Positions 21,448-31,674 are shown, counted from the stretch's first letter. The stretch: DNA of 37,253 nucleotides from Bacteroidales bacterium (GCA_028702675.1 JAQVOJ010000010.1:9926-47178), one strand, 5' to 3'. Notes: a model not told the origin generated them from the sequence alone. Translations and numbers: made by a program.

Positions 21448-24078
21448 TTATTTCTTTAATTGTTCTATTTGCTGTTCTAAAAGATTGATTTTTGCTTCTG
21501 CGTCTTCTTTCTTTTTATTTTCTATCTCGACAACTTTAGTAGGTGCATTACTTACAAATCCTTTGTTACTGAGTTTTTTCATTACAGAATTAAGAAACCC
21601 CTTAGTATATTTAAGTTCTTCATTGAGTTTAACTAACTCTGCTTCAATATCTACAGAATCTTCGGGTAGAGGCACAAAGAATTCATCTGTTGCTACTCGA
21701 AAAGACAATAACGAAGTTTGTGATTCTTTAAGAGCTTCTATATTACTAATGTTAACAAGTTTTTTTATTATTTCAACAAAATATTTTCCCGTATTATTTT
21801 CGCCATAATGTAAAACCAATTCATTTTTCATCGCAATATCTTTTTCTTTACGAATAGTTCTGATATTGGTAATAATTTCTTTTGTATCTTCAAATGTTTT
21901 TATCAATTCTTTATTATATCCGGTAAACTGAGGCCATTGGGTTATCATAATGCTATCGCCTTTGGTTCTGTTTTCAATTGTTTGCCAAATATGTTCAGAA
22001 ATAAATGGGATAAATGGATGCAATACTTTTAATAGTTTTTCAAGAAATTCAACAGTTTTGTAGTATGTGTTTTTATCGATTGGTTTTCCATATTCGGGTT
22101 TTACCAATTCCAAATACCATGAAGAAAAATCGTCCCAAAACATTCGATAAACAGTCATAAGGGCTTCGCTTAACCGGAATTCATCAAATTGACGGTTTAA
22201 TTGTTCGAGAGTTTGTTGAAATTTATTATCGAACCATTCTGTTGCATTTTGTGCTGCTTCAGGAGCTTGTATCTCATCACTTATTTGCCATGATTTAACC
22301 AATCTGAAAGCATTCCAAATTTTATTCACAAAGTTCCTACCTTGTTCGGGCAAACTATCGTCGTAAAGGAGGTCTCCACCTGCAGGGGAGCATAGCAACA
22401 TACCAACTCTTACGCCATCGGCACCGTATTTATCCATAAGCTGTATAGGATCAGGCGAATTTCCGAGCGATTTACTCATTTTACGCCTCTGCTTATCTCT
22501 CACTATACCATGTAAGTAAACATTATTAAATGGCTTTTCCCCTGTATATTCGTATCCTGCAATAATCATACGTGCAACCCAGAAAAACAAGATTTCGGGA
22601 GCAGTAATCAAATCGTTGGTAGGATAATAATATTTAAAATCAGGGTTATCGGGATTATTAATTCCATCGAATACCGATATAGGCCATAACCACGATGAGA
22701 ACCATGTATCAAGAACATCCTCGTCTTGAGTAAGGTTGTTAACAGAAATTTCGCTATTTTTTGTAAGCTCTCTGGCTTTTATTAAGGCTTCTTCTTTAGT
22801 TTCTGCAACTACAATTTGGTTTGTACCATTAATGTAGAATGCCGGTATCTGATGTCCCCACCACAATTGACGGCTTATGCACCAATCTCTAACATTTTCC
22901 ATCCAGTGGCGATAAGTATTTTTAAATTTTGGTGGATAAAGTTTAATGTCATCATTTTCTACTGCTTCAATTGCCGGTTTTACCAAATCTTCCATTTTAA
23001 GAAACCACTGCATCGAGAGTTTCGGTTCAATAACAGCATTTGTGCGTTCAGAACGTCCCAATTTGTTTATATAATCTTCTTCCTTAACCAGTAGTCCTAA
23101 ATTTTTTAATTTTTCTACAGCAAGTTTCCTTGCATTAAACCTGTCTTCGCCAATAAACAATTCTGCATCAGAGTTTAAAGTACCATCATCATTAAAAATA
23201 TCTATACTATTTAAATTGTGGCGTATTCCAATTTCGTAATCATTAATATCGTGTGCAGGAGTAATTTTAAGACATCCTGTACCAAATTCCATATCTACAT
23301 AATCATCAAAAATAATTGGCACTACCCTGTTTACCATAGGTACGATAACGTTTTTCCCTGAAAGATGAGTAAATCTTTTATCGTTTGGATTAACACATAC
23401 AGCAGTATCGCCAAGAATTGTTTCGGGACGAGTAGTTGCAATCTGTACAAAATCATTATTTCCCTCGATAGGATAATTAATATAATACAATTTGCTATTT
23501 TCTTCGGTGTAAATTACCTCTTCGTCTGATACAGCAGTTTTAGCTTGTGGATCCCAATTAACCATTCTAACACCACGATAAACAAGACCTTTATTATATA
23601 GATCGATAAATACTTTTATTACACTTTTAGAACGAATTTCGTCCATTGTAAAGGCAGTACGATCCCAGTCGCAAGAAGCACCGAGTTTTTTAAGTTGTTC
23701 TAAAATAATTCCCCCATGTTTTTCTTTCCACTCCCAAGCGTAATCAAGAAATTCGCTTCTACTCAAAGTATTTTTATCTATACCCTCATTGCGAAGCTTA
23801 GCCACAACTTTAGCTTCGGTAGCAATACTTGCATGGTCGGTACCTGGTACCCATACAGCATTTTTACCAAGCATACGAGCCCTACGAACCAAGATATCTT
23901 GGATTGTATTATTTAGCATATGCCCCATATGTAATACTCCGGTTACATTTGGAGGAGGAATAACGTTTACATAAGGTTCTTGATTGTTAGGTTCTGAGTG
24001 AAACAATTTATTATCGTTCCAGTACTTATACCATTTTTCTTCGATAAATTTAGGACTGTATTTGCTAGTAATTTCCAT
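21448..24078 (-). CDS. valS: Valyl-tRNA synthetase
   Basis: This 876-residue class Ia synthetase charges tRNA-Val. The HIGH-type motif is '[14 protein letters not shown]' (about 40-53) and the KMSKS motif is '[14 protein letters not shown]' (about 532). The editing domain lies between, with '[17 protein letters not shown]' and '[16 protein letters not shown]'. '[16 protein letters not shown]' is typical of ValS. The C-terminal 65 residues form the coiled-coil arm that contacts tRNA. Length is normal. Confidence 0.98.
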   Translation of the reverse strand: MEITSKYSPKFIEEKWYKYWNDNKLFHSEPNNQEPYVNVIPPPNVTGVLHMGHMLNNTIQDILVRRARMLGKNAVWVPGTDHASIATEAKVVAKLRNEGIDKNTLSRSEFLDYAWEWKEKHGGIILEQLKKLGASCDWDRTAFTMDEIRSKSVIKVFIDLYNKGLVYRGVRMVNWDPQAKTAVSDEEVIYTEENSKLYYINYPIEGNNDFVQIATTRPETILGDTAVCVNPNDKRFTHLSGKNVIVPMVNRVVPIIFDDYVDMEFGTGCLKITPAHDINDYEIGIRHNLNSIDIFNDDGTLNSDAELFIGEDRFNARKLAVEKLKNLGLLVKEEDYINKLGRSERTNAVIEPKLSMQWFLKMEDLVKPAIEAVENDDIKLYPPKFKNTYRHWMENVRDWCISRQLWWGHQIPAFYINGTNQIVVAETKEEALIKARELTKNSEISVNNLTQDEDVLDTWFSSWLWPISVFDGINNPDNPDFKYYYPTNDLITAPEILFFWVARMIIAGYEYTGEKPFNNVYLHGIVRDKQRRKMSKSLGNSPDPIQLMDKYGADGVRVGMLLCSPAGGDLLYDDSLPEQGRNFVNKIWNAFRLVKSWQISDEIQAPEAAQNATEWFDNKFQQTLEQLNRQFDEFRLSEALMTVYRMFWDDFSSWYLELVKPEYGKPIDKNTYYKTVEFLEKLLKVLHPFIPFISEHIWQTIENRTKGDSIMITQWPQFTGYNKELIKTFEDTKEIITNIRTIRKEKDIAMKNELVLHYGENNTGKYFVEIIKKLVNISNIEALKESQTSLLSFRVATDEFFVPLPEDSVDIEAELVKLNEELKYTKGFLNSVMKKLSNKGFVSNAPTKVVEIENKKKEDAEAKINLLEQQIEQLKK

Positions 24079-24107
24079 ATTATTGTATCTGTATTCTAAT
24101 TAAGCCC

Positions 24108-24116
24108 ACAAAAATA
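24108..24116 (-). promoter_or_regulatory. Bacteroidota -7 box for valS
   Basis: The minus strand reads TATTTTTGT, matching TAnnTTTGY, 30 bp upstream of the valS ATG in the 102-bp gap after trmD. The -33 box is not clear. Confidence 0.45.
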
Positions 24117-24180
24117 GCAAAATGTAAGTAGTGATAAAATAAAATTGTTTTATCTATGGCTTTTACCTACCCAACCTGTA

Positions 24181-24861
24181 TTATTCATCAAGCAAATCGG
24201 GTCTAAAGCGTTTTGTTCTTTCAAAAGATTGATTTTCTCGCCATTTTTCGATTTTAGGAAAGTTTCCTGATAGTAAGATATTGGGAACTTTCCATCCATT
24301 AAATTCGGCAGGTCGTGTATATACAGGTGGAGCAAGCATCCCGTCCTGAAAAGAATCTGTAAGTGCCGACTGTTCATCTCCAATTGCTCCCGGTATTAAT
24401 CTTACGATACTATCAGTAAAAGCAGCAGCAGCCAACTCGCCTCCAGTAAGCACAAAATCTCCGAGCGAAAATTCATGTGTTATTAAATTATCCCTTATTC
24501 GTTGATCAATACCTTTATAATGTCCACACAGAATAATTATATTTTTTAATGTTGAGAAGTGATTTGCAGTTTTTTGGGTCCAAGGTTTTCCATCTGGAGA
24601 AGTATAAATTATAGCATCATAGTTAGTTTGATATTTTAGTTTTTCGATAATAGTAAAAATCGGTTCAATCATCATAACCATTCCCGCCTCTCCACCAAAA
24701 GCATAATCATCAACTTGTTTATGTTTTCCAATTCCGTATTCACGCAAATCATGGATATTAATACTTACAAGCCCATTTGTTATTGCTCGTTTAATAATAG
24801 AATAATTAAACGGACTTTTCAACAATTCAGGTAAAACAGTAATAATATCTATTCTCATCAT
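24181..24861 (-). CDS. trmD: tRNA (guanine-N1)-methyltransferase TrmD
   Basis: This 226-residue SPOUT enzyme methylates G37 next to the anticodon, preventing frameshifts. Family motifs: '[25 protein letters not shown]' at the start, '[18 protein letters not shown]', '[16 protein letters not shown]', the knot region '[14 protein letters not shown]' and '[16 protein letters not shown]'. The C-terminus '[31 protein letters not shown]' (reading YTRPAEF) is also typical. Length is slightly short of E. coli (255). The start lies 10 bp after the FAD gene stop, suggesting one transcript. Confidence 0.97.
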   Translation of the reverse strand: MMRIDIITVLPELLKSPFNYSIIKRAITNGLVSINIHDLREYGIGKHKQVDDYAFGGEAGMVMMIEPIFTIIEKLKYQTNYDAIIYTSPDGKPWTQKTANHFSTLKNIIILCGHYKGIDQRIRDNLITHEFSLGDFVLTGGELAAAAFTDSIVRLIPGAIGDEQSALTDSFQDGMLAPPVYTRPAEFNGWKVPNILLSGNFPKIEKWRENQSFERTKRFRPDLLDE

Positions 24862-24871
24862 CTACAGTTTT

Positions 24872-26413
24872 TTAGGATACAAATTCTGCTGCTTTTTCTG
24901 CAATACGTCTTCCATCAATAGCCGACGACATGATTCCTCCCGCATATCCGGCTCCTTCGCCCGCAGGGAAAAATCCCTGACACTTTGGCGACATTAAACT
25001 TACAGAATCACGAATTATTCTAACAGGGGAACTGGTTTTTGATTCAACTCCAAGCATAATGGCATCGTTGGTAACAAAGCCGGGCATTCTTTTACCAAAA
25101 TATTTAAGTGCTAGTTTAAGTCTTGTCGAAATATGTTCCGGCATCCAAAAGTGTATTGGAGAACTTACAGTTCCGGGAGAATACGAGTTTTTAGGTAAAT
25201 ACGAAGATATTTTACCATCTACAAAATCGCCCAGAGCCTGTGCAGGTGCAATCAATCCATTTCCGCTATTAAGTGCTGCTTGCTGTTCGAGTGATTGCTG
25301 ATATCTTAACCCTGCAAGCGAATCCTGTTCGGGTAAATCTTCGCGGCGAATTTCCACAACAAGTCCAGAGTTAGCATAATTCGAATTACGATAACTATTC
25401 GACATTCCATTTACCACTCTTGTATTCACATCGGTTAAAGCAGGCACAATAGTTCCACCGGGGCACATACAAAACGAGTAAACTCCTCTTCCCTTTTGTT
25501 GGCAAACTATAGCATAAGCAGCTGCAGGTAAATACTTACCTCTCTCTCTACCATAACGTATTTTATCAATCAATTCTTGCGGATGCTCAATGCGAACACC
25601 CATCGCAAACCCTTTAGCTTCGATGGGGATGTTCCTATGTTGAAGTAAATGATACGATTCAGTAGCTGAATGTCCGGTTGCCCATATTATTGCTTTCGCA
25701 TTATATTCGATATCATTTTCGGTTATTACAGATTTAAACATATTATCTTCAACAATAATATCAGTAACACATGAATTAAAAATTACTTCTCCACCAAATT
25801 CAATTATAGTATTGCGTAAATTTTTTATTATAGACGAAAGCTTGTCGGTACCGATATGTGGATGTGTATCAATAAGGATATCGGGCACTGCTCCAAAATG
25901 ATGAAAAAGATTTAGGACATCGTTTACATCATGTTTACGTTTTGATCGTGAATATAATTTACCATCTGAATAGGTTCCGGCTCCACCTTCGCCAAAAGCA
26001 TAATTGGAATTTCGATTTAGAATTTGATCACGATGAAGAGCTGAGATATCAAATTTTCTTTCTTCAACAGGCTTCCCTCGCTCCAATATTACGGGTTTTA
26101 TACCGAGGCTTAATAATTTTAGAGCAGCAAAATATCCAGCAGGTCCTGCTCCAACGATTAAGACAGACTCTGAATGCTCTACATTTTTGAAATCGCTTGC
26201 AAATTTTTCGGTTTTAGGTTTTTCCTTCCCTAAGCCATATTCAACAAGAACATTGTAAAGAACAGATTTACGTGCATCAATTGAGCGTCTTTTTACAATA
26301 CAAAAACTTATATCCTCGGCATTTACATCAATTTTTTTTGCCAGGGCAGATTTTAATTTGGTTTTATCCCATACTTTGTCGGGACTAATTATCAGGGTTT
26401 CGGTACGATTCAT
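24872..26413 (-). CDS. FAD-dependent oxidoreductase (COG2509-like)
   Basis: This 513-residue protein has an N-terminal module of about 80 residues ('ISPDKVWDKTKLKSALAKKIDV'). An FAD-binding Rossmann fold follows ('VLIVGAGPAGYFAALKLLSLGIKPVILERGKPVEER', about 85-120), then 'GEGGAGTYSDGKLYSRSK', 'IWATGHSATESYHLL' and a C-terminal 'FPAGEGAGYAGGIMSSAIDGRRIAEKAAEF'. This is the architecture of uncharacterised FAD-dependent dehydrogenases. I use the ATG at 26413 instead of 26452, because it lies directly behind the porT stop (TAATATG) and avoids an overlap. The substrate is unknown. Confidence 0.87.
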   Translation of the reverse strand: MNRTETLIISPDKVWDKTKLKSALAKKIDVNAEDISFCIVKRRSIDARKSVLYNVLVEYGLGKEKPKTEKFASDFKNVEHSESVLIVGAGPAGYFAALKLLSLGIKPVILERGKPVEERKFDISALHRDQILNRNSNYAFGEGGAGTYSDGKLYSRSKRKHDVNDVLNLFHHFGAVPDILIDTHPHIGTDKLSSIIKNLRNTIIEFGGEVIFNSCVTDIIVEDNMFKSVITENDIEYNAKAIIWATGHSATESYHLLQHRNIPIEAKGFAMGVRIEHPQELIDKIRYGRERGKYLPAAAYAIVCQQKGRGVYSFCMCPGGTIVPALTDVNTRVVNGMSNSYRNSNYANSGLVVEIRREDLPEQDSLAGLRYQQSLEQQAALNSGNGLIAPAQALGDFVDGKISSYLPKNSYSPGTVSSPIHFWMPEHISTRLKLALKYFGKRMPGFVTNDAIMLGVESKTSSPVRIIRDSVSLMSPKCQGFFPAGEGAGYAGGIMSSAIDGRRIAEKAAEFVS

Positions 26414-26414
26414 A

Positions 26415-27155
26415 TTAGTTTTCCCACCATTTAATTTTGTCAATTTTTCCACCTTCGAAATGGAATGACAGTATAATCATTTTTGAATTTAGCTTTTGAT
26501 AAACTTCAGAAAACTCTGAATTATCGTAACGTACCATATTAAACATTCCAAAACTACCTTTAAGTTCAATTCCAAACATAAAATATTCCAAAAAGAAATC
26601 GACTCCAACGCCAACTTCATAATAAGCATCTAAAGGTTTAAGTCTAATTTTTGGTAATTCCGTAGGGTCAACTTTTCGTTGTGCGGCTAAATCAACACGA
26701 AACGAAGCTCCACCAACAAGAAATGGTCTAAAATTATTAAGTCTTGCTGCTTTATATTTAAATAATAATGGAAAATCTAAGAACGTTGATTCAATTCTCA
26801 TTGTGTGCCTTCTAAATGATGTATCTCGCATTACTTTATATTCGAGATCGCGTTGTCCAAACATTAATCCGGGTAAAAATCTTACATCAAGATATTCAAG
26901 TATCCTCAAATTTGCAATCATATTTATATTAAAGCCAACATAATGAGTAGTTTCAATCCCAAAAACAGTATCGAAAAAGAGAAACTCTTGCACAGGACGT
27001 ATGGTAAAGCCCATAGAATTTAATCCTAATGAATACCCAAAATGGGCTGTTTGATTATCAAGCTTAGGTAAATTTTCGGGTCGTCTTCGTTGTGCCCACA
27101 TGGTTTGTACCAACACAAGAAATATTATAATAAGTATAAATTTTTCTATTTTCAT
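26415..27155 (-). CDS. porT: Type IX secretion beta-barrel protein PorT/SprT
   Basis: This 246-residue protein from the ATG at 27155 begins with signal peptide MKIEKFILIIIFLVLVQTMWAQ. The track's longer start at 27203 adds 16 residues before the signal peptide and is unlikely. The mature part starts 'RRRPENLPKLDNQTAHFGYSLGLNSMGFTIRP', resembling the opening of PorT from memory, and continues as eight-strand-like outer-membrane barrel segments ('PFLVGGASFRVDLA', 'AYYEVGVGVDFFLEYFMFGIELKGSFGM'). PorT is needed for type IX secretion and gliding. A general PorT-family barrel of other function is possible. It is coupled to the FAD gene and divergent from rplU. Confidence 0.78.
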   Translation of the reverse strand: MKIEKFILIIIFLVLVQTMWAQRRRPENLPKLDNQTAHFGYSLGLNSMGFTIRPVQEFLFFDTVFGIETTHYVGFNINMIANLRILEYLDVRFLPGLMFGQRDLEYKVMRDTSFRRHTMRIESTFLDFPLLFKYKAARLNNFRPFLVGGASFRVDLAAQRKVDPTELPKIRLKPLDAYYEVGVGVDFFLEYFMFGIELKGSFGMFNMVRYDNSEFSEVYQKLNSKMIILSFHFEGGKIDKIKWWEN

Positions 27156-27171
27156 ACATCTGCAATAACTC

Positions 27172-27180
27172 TCAAAAATA
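27172..27180 (-). promoter_or_regulatory. Possible -7 box for porT operon
   Basis: The minus strand reads TATTTTTGA (TAnnTTTG), 17 bp before the porT ATG at 27155, implying a leader of about 10 nt. No -33 box is visible. If real, it excludes the longer ORF start at 27203. Confidence 0.35.
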
Positions 27181-27228
27181 AGAAAAAGTATAGAATTAAT
27201 CATAATTGAAAAAAAATGATAGAATTCT

Positions 27229-27260
27229 TTTGCTTAATATTAAAGTTTATTTACCTTTGC
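27229..27260 (+). promoter_or_regulatory. Promoter of rplU-rpmA
   Basis: TTTG at 27229-27232, a 19-bp spacer, and TACCTTTGC at 27252-27260 match both consensus boxes of the Bacteroidota housekeeping promoter exactly. The start would be near 27267, giving a leader of about 37 nt. This is the strongest promoter seen in the window, as expected for ribosomal protein genes. Confidence 0.8.
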
Positions 27261-27303
27261 AAGCCCTAAATGATAAATAATATTTAGAATTAATTAACTG
27301 ACA

Positions 27304-27615
27304 ATGTACGCAATAGTAGAGATAGCAGGACAGCAATTTAAAGTAGAAAAAGGCAATAAGCTTTTTGTTCATCGTTTAGATGCTGAAACAGGCAGTGATA
27401 TTGAGTTTGATAAAATATTACTGATTGACAACGACGGTAAAATAAAAGTAGGAAAACCGGTAGTAAAAAATGCAAAAGTAGTTGCAAAAGTATTAGATCA
27501 CGTAAAAGGCGATAAGGTAAAGGTTTTCAAGAAAAAAAGACGTAAAGGTTACCAAGTACTTAATGGACATCGTCAGTATTTTAGCGAAGTAGAAATTCAA
27601 GAAATAACAGCATAA
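27304..27615 (+). CDS. rplU: 50S ribosomal protein L21
   Basis: This 103-residue protein has the full L21 pattern: '[25 protein letters not shown]', '[17 protein letters not shown]' and the C-terminal signature '[23 protein letters not shown]'. It is a component of the large ribosomal subunit that binds 23S rRNA. It is followed after 11 bp by rpmA, the usual partner. Confidence 0.98.
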   Translation: MYAIVEIAGQQFKVEKGNKLFVHRLDAETGSDIEFDKILLIDNDGKIKVGKPVVKNAKVVAKVLDHVKGDKVKVFKKKRRKGYQVLNGHRQYFSEVEIQEITA

Positions 27616-27626
27616 AAATTTGAGCC

Positions 27627-27890
27627 ATGGCACATAAGAAAGGAGCAGGTAGTTCAAGAAACGGTCGCGAATCGGAAAGTAAACGACTAGGTGTAAAAAT
27701 ATACGGCGGACAGAAAGCTGTTGCTGGAAACATAATAGTTCGCCAGCGCGGCACAAGACATAATCCGGGTAATAATGTTGGATTAGGGAAAGACCATACA
27801 TTGTTCGCACTTTGCGACGGTGTGGTTAAATTCCAAAAGAAAAGAGACAATAAATCTTATGTTTCTGTAGAACCAAGTTCGGCAGAATAA
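27627..27890 (+). CDS. rpmA: 50S ribosomal protein L27
   Basis: This 87-residue protein shows the L27 signature: '[62 protein letters not shown]'. The N-terminus is the plain AHKKG form that reaches the peptidyl-transferase centre, without the cleavable extension known from Firmicutes. It shares the rplU transcript, which probably ends at the terminator 28 bp downstream. Confidence 0.98.
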   Translation: MAHKKGAGSSRNGRESESKRLGVKIYGGQKAVAGNIIVRQRGTRHNPGNNVGLGKDHTLFALCDGVVKFQKKRDNKSYVSVEPSSAE

Positions 27891-27917
27891 TCTTAAAAAA
27901 TTAAAACATATTAATGT

Positions 27918-27957
27918 CCTGTTTTTTCTAACTTTGCAGAGAAAACAGGATTTTTTT
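27918..27957 (+). terminator. Intrinsic terminator of rplU-rpmA, overlapping the serS promoter
   Basis: CCTGTTTTTTCT (27918-27929) pairs with AGAGAAAACAGG (27938-27949) over 12 positions including one G-T, with the 8-nt loop AACTTTGC. ATTTTTTT follows. It is the clearest intrinsic terminator in the window. Confidence 0.88.
27929..27937 (+). promoter_or_regulatory. -7 box of serS, located in the terminator loop
   Basis: TAACTTTGC matches TAnnTTTGY exactly and occupies the loop of the upstream terminator. The start point would be near 27944, in the right arm, giving a leader of about 33 nt before the serS ATG at 27977. A -33 TTTG is not evident. Confidence 0.6.
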
Positions 27958-27976
27958 ATTTTATAATGTCAAGCTT

Positions 27977-29248
27977 ATGTTAAATATTCAAGTATTAAGA
28001 GAAAATTCAGAATTTGTAATTGACCGACTAAAGGTTAAGAACTTTGATGCTAAAAAAATAGTTGCAGAAATTATTGAATTAGATAATAATCGTAAGACAA
28101 ATCAAGCAGAAAGAGATAATCTGCAAAGCACTTTAAATAATATTTCTAAACAAATTGGAATTTGTTTTAAAGAAGGCAAAACCGCGGAAGCTGAAAAATT
28201 TAAATCTGAAACTCTTTCGCTTAAAATCAAAATAAAGGAGTTGGAGTTGTTACAACAAAACTATCAAAGTAAACTAGATGATTTGTTAGTATTACTGCCA
28301 AATATTCCCAATGAAGAAGTACAACCAGGTAAATCAGAAAACGACAATATTGAAATTAGAAAAGGCGGTATAATTCCCAACTTACAAAACAAAAAACCTC
28401 ATTGGGAACTAATTTCTAAATATGATATTATTGATTTTGAACTTGGAAATAAAATTACAGGAGCAGGATTTCCTATATATAAAGGTAAGGGAGCAAAACT
28501 TCAAAGAGCCCTTATAAGTTTCTTTTTAGATCAAGCCGAAACTGCCGGCTACGAAGAAGTTCTTACTCCTTTAGTAGTTAATGAAGCAAGCGGATTTGGC
28601 ACAGGACAGCTTCCCGATAAAGAAGGTATGATGTATCATGTAGTTAATGATCATTTATATTTGATTCCAACCGCAGAAGTACCTATTACTAATATTTACC
28701 GTGATGTAATTTTAGACGAAGATGTTTTGCCTATCAAACATGTTGGTTATTCGGCATGTTTTAGGCGTGAAGCAGGAAGCTGGGGAGCTCATGTAAGAGG
28801 CTTAAATCGTTTACATCAGTTCGATAAAGTCGAGATAGTGCAAATTCAAACCCCCGATAAATCTTACGAAACTTTAAACGAAATGGTTTTACATGTTGAA
28901 AGCCTTCTTAAAAAGCTTATGCTACCATATCGCATTGTAAGATTATGTGGTGGCGATTTGAGTTTTGCTTCAGCATTAACTTACGATTTTGAAGTTTTCT
29001 CAGCAGCACAAGAAAGATGGTTAGAGGTAAGCTCAGTATCTAATTTTGAATGTTTTCAATCTAATCGCTTAAAACTAAGATATAAAAGTAAGGAGCAGAA
29101 AAAAAATATTGTTGCTCACACCCTTAATGGTAGTGCTCTTGCCTTACCACGAATAATGGCCGCAATTATTGAAAACTATCAAGATAACGAAGGAGTTAAT
29201 ATTCCCGAAGTATTAATTCCTTATACAGGATTTAATAAGATATCTTAA
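27977..29248 (+). CDS. serS: Seryl-tRNA synthetase
   Basis: This 423-residue class II synthetase charges tRNA-Ser and tRNA-Sec. The N-terminal tRNA-binding coiled-coil arm covers about 25-110 ('LDNNRKTNQAERDNLQSTLNNISKQIG'). The catalytic domain has 'YLIPTAEVPITNIYRD', motif 2 'YSACFRREAGSWGAHVRGLNRLHQFDKVE' and motif 3 'LNGSALALPRIMAAIIENYQ'. Length is normal. It is followed after 56 bp by the lipoprotein gene. Confidence 0.98.
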   Translation: MLNIQVLRENSEFVIDRLKVKNFDAKKIVAEIIELDNNRKTNQAERDNLQSTLNNISKQIGICFKEGKTAEAEKFKSETLSLKIKIKELELLQQNYQSKLDDLLVLLPNIPNEEVQPGKSENDNIEIRKGGIIPNLQNKKPHWELISKYDIIDFELGNKITGAGFPIYKGKGAKLQRALISFFLDQAETAGYEEVLTPLVVNEASGFGTGQLPDKEGMMYHVVNDHLYLIPTAEVPITNIYRDVILDEDVLPIKHVGYSACFRREAGSWGAHVRGLNRLHQFDKVEIVQIQTPDKSYETLNEMVLHVESLLKKLMLPYRIVRLCGGDLSFASALTYDFEVFSAAQERWLEVSSVSNFECFQSNRLKLRYKSKEQKKNIVAHTLNGSALALPRIMAAIIENYQDNEGVNIPEVLIPYTGFNKIS

Positions 29249-29304
29249 AATAAAAACTAAACTATTAAGTTCTAAATTTAAATTAATGTAAATATCATAA
29301 AACT

Positions 29305-29838
29305 ATGAAAAACTTTTTCCTAATTATCCCATTATTTTTATTAATATCTTGTACACCTACCGAAAACCGCCAAGCTGTAGAACAAATCGACAGTTTACTT
29401 GTTGTAAATCAGAATCTTCAAGACGAGTTAAACAGTCCTGATATTGATACTTTTCGGATGATATACGATACAGTTGTAAAGTACAATGCATATTTTTGTA
29501 AAGAAAACTTACCCGATTTAAGTAATAAAGACCTTGATGTAATATATTATTATGGAACTTTGGATAAAACATTTAAAAAGTTTCTAAATAATTATCGTGG
29601 TGATTTATTGAATCGATTACAATATCGTGAAAATCAACTTAATACACTAAAACACGATATTTCGAATAAGCTATTAAAACCTGAAGAATTTAATAAATAT
29701 TTATATGTTGAAGATTCGGTAATGCAGTTTTTAACACAAGAAGTAAAAGACAGACTTGAATTTGCATACGAACATAAAGAGAAGTTTACTGAATACCATA
29801 ATCAAGCATTATCATTAATTGAAAAAATCGAAGATTAA
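29305..29838 (+). CDS. Lipoprotein of unknown function
   Basis: This 177-residue protein has a lipoprotein signal (MKNFFLIIPLFLLISC, Cys16 acylated). The mature part is largely helical and charged. It includes 'QAVEQIDSLLVVNQNLQDELNSPDIDTFRMIYDTVVKYNAYF' and a later helical stretch 'RLQYRENQLNTLKHDISNKLLKPEEFNKYL'. I do not recognise a named family. Its 3' end overlaps or abuts the TPR gene start, so the two are probably made together as envelope proteins. Confidence 0.8.
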   Translation: MKNFFLIIPLFLLISCTPTENRQAVEQIDSLLVVNQNLQDELNSPDIDTFRMIYDTVVKYNAYFCKENLPDLSNKDLDVIYYYGTLDKTFKKFLNNYRGDLLNRLQYRENQLNTLKHDISNKLLKPEEFNKYLYVEDSVMQFLTQEVKDRLEFAYEHKEKFTEYHNQALSLIEKIED

Positions 29839-31666
29839 ATTGAAATTTAGTTTAATAAAATACTTATTTGTTTTAGGAATTGCCGTTTTGTTATTTCCAC
29901 AGACAGTTATATCGCAACATTACGACAGTCAGTTAGCTGCTGAATATATGCGTAACAAGGAGTACGATAAAGCATCAATATTATATGAGCAGCTATACGA
30001 AAAATTTGGATATGCAAGTTACAGGAATAACTACATAAGATGTTTAAGTGAATTAGAAGATTATAAAACTGCCGAAAAATTTCTAAAAAAGGAGTTACGA
30101 AAGAATAAAACCGACCCCAGCCTATATGTTTATTTAGGAAATATTTATCATCTTATAGGCAGTACGGCAGATGCAGAAAAAGAGTTTAGTAATGCAATAG
30201 AAATGGCTTCTGATAATAGAGGTCAAACAATAAATACAGCAAATTCTTTTGTAATGCATCGTCAGTTTAATTATGCAGAGCAAATGTATATAAGTGCTTC
30301 TGAAAAACAGAAAGTGAGCTTCGATTACGAACTTGCAAATATTTATTATTACCAACGCGATTATCAAAAAATGATAGATAAATTTCTTGATTTGATAATT
30401 GAACAGCCTGATTATTTAACTAATGTTCAAAGTAGATTAGTAAGTATTTCGGCAAGTTTTGTAGATAGCGACCTAAATATTATAATCGAGAACAGCATAA
30501 TTCTAAGAATACAGCAAAAACCACAATCGTCTTCGTTGTATGAACTATTGATTTGGCAATATTCGCAAACCGGACAATACAAAAAAGCTCTGGAACAAAA
30601 CTATGTACTAGACAAACGCCTTAGCGAAAAAGGATTACGAGTACTGCAATATGGTCATATATTAAAAGACAATCAAGAGTACGATTTGGCACTCGAAGCT
30701 TTTGAGTATGTACTACAACAAGGCGAAACCTCCCCACATTATCAAACTGCAAGTATTGATTATTTAAATACATTATTTGGCAAAGTTGTAAATACTCCCA
30801 ATAATAGCGAAGAAGAATTGCTTGAACTTGAATCTCTTCTTATAGAGACGCTTTCTAAAGTACGGGCTACACAATCTTTTAGTCTTATTTATGCTTTAGC
30901 GAATATTCAAGCATTTTATTTAAATAAAACTAATGAAGCCGAAGAACTTTTAAGCAAAGTAATTGAAGAAAACAAATTAAATACTTCAGAAATTGCAGAA
31001 TGTAAACTTTTGTATGGTGATATTCTATTAATAAACGAAAATCCTTGGGATGCAACTATTATTTATGCACAAGTAGAAAAAGCCAATATTAATAATCCAT
31101 ACGGGCACGAAGCACGTTTCAGAAAAGCAAAACTTGCATATTATACAGGACAATTTCAGTGGGCTCAAGCACAATTAGATGTTTTAAAAGCCAGCACAAG
31201 TAAACTAATAGCTAATGATGCTTTTGAGCTATCTTTTTTAATTAGCGAAAATCTAAATCTAGACACAACCGAAACAGCAATGAAATTATTTGCAAAAGCT
31301 GATTTGCTTACATACAAGAACGATAACGAGCATGCTTTGCTTGCTTTAGATAGTATTATAGCCCAATTTCCGAGTAATACTTTAATTGATGATGTATATT
31401 TTAGGAAAGCCCAAATTTACGAAAGACAAGGTAATATTGATCTTGCTTTAGAAATGTACAAAAAAGTATTGAACAATTATTCATGGGATATTTTGGCTGA
31501 TAATGCCTTATATAAAATTGCAAAAATTTACGATTTTTCTTTAAAAGATAAAGAAAAAGCCATGGAGTATTACGAAAAAATAATAATTGACTATCCTGGA
31601 AGCATATTTACAGTAGAAAGTAGAAAGAGATTTAGGTTTTTAAGAGGTGATAGTATTAATCAATAG
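29819..31666 (+). CDS. Exported TPR-repeat protein
   Basis: This 615-residue protein is built of tetratricopeptide repeats from about residue 35 to the end ('AAEYMRNKEYDKASILYEQLYEKFG', 'PSLYVYLGNIYHLIGSTADAEKEFSNAIEMA', 'VYFRKAQIYERQGNIDLALEMYKKVLNNY'). It begins with a signal peptide ('FSLIKYLFVLGIAVLLFPQTVISQ'). No ATG precedes the signal sequence: the start must be TTG, either at 29819 (track, 20-bp overlap) or at 29840, one base after the upstream stop. TPR proteins of this kind scaffold envelope complexes; the partner is unknown. It lies 8 bp before ruvC. Confidence 0.85.
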   Translation: MKKSKIKLKFSLIKYLFVLGIAVLLFPQTVISQHYDSQLAAEYMRNKEYDKASILYEQLYEKFGYASYRNNYIRCLSELEDYKTAEKFLKKELRKNKTDPSLYVYLGNIYHLIGSTADAEKEFSNAIEMASDNRGQTINTANSFVMHRQFNYAEQMYISASEKQKVSFDYELANIYYYQRDYQKMIDKFLDLIIEQPDYLTNVQSRLVSISASFVDSDLNIIIENSIILRIQQKPQSSSLYELLIWQYSQTGQYKKALEQNYVLDKRLSEKGLRVLQYGHILKDNQEYDLALEAFEYVLQQGETSPHYQTASIDYLNTLFGKVVNTPNNSEEELLELESLLIETLSKVRATQSFSLIYALANIQAFYLNKTNEAEELLSKVIEENKLNTSEIAECKLLYGDILLINENPWDATIIYAQVEKANINNPYGHEARFRKAKLAYYTGQFQWAQAQLDVLKASTSKLIANDAFELSFLISENLNLDTTETAMKLFAKADLLTYKNDNEHALLALDSIIAQFPSNTLIDDVYFRKAQIYERQGNIDLALEMYKKVLNNYSWDILADNALYKIAKIYDFSLKDKEKAMEYYEKIIIDYPGSIFTVESRKRFRFLRGDSINQ

Positions 31667-31674
31667 TTGCATAA

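Noticed and set aside
24150-24383. 77-residue ORF overlapping trmD
   Set aside because: It is a shadow in another frame of trmD.
27493-27850. Minus-strand ORFs opposite rplU and rpmA
   Set aside because: They are antisense to two certain ribosomal protein genes.
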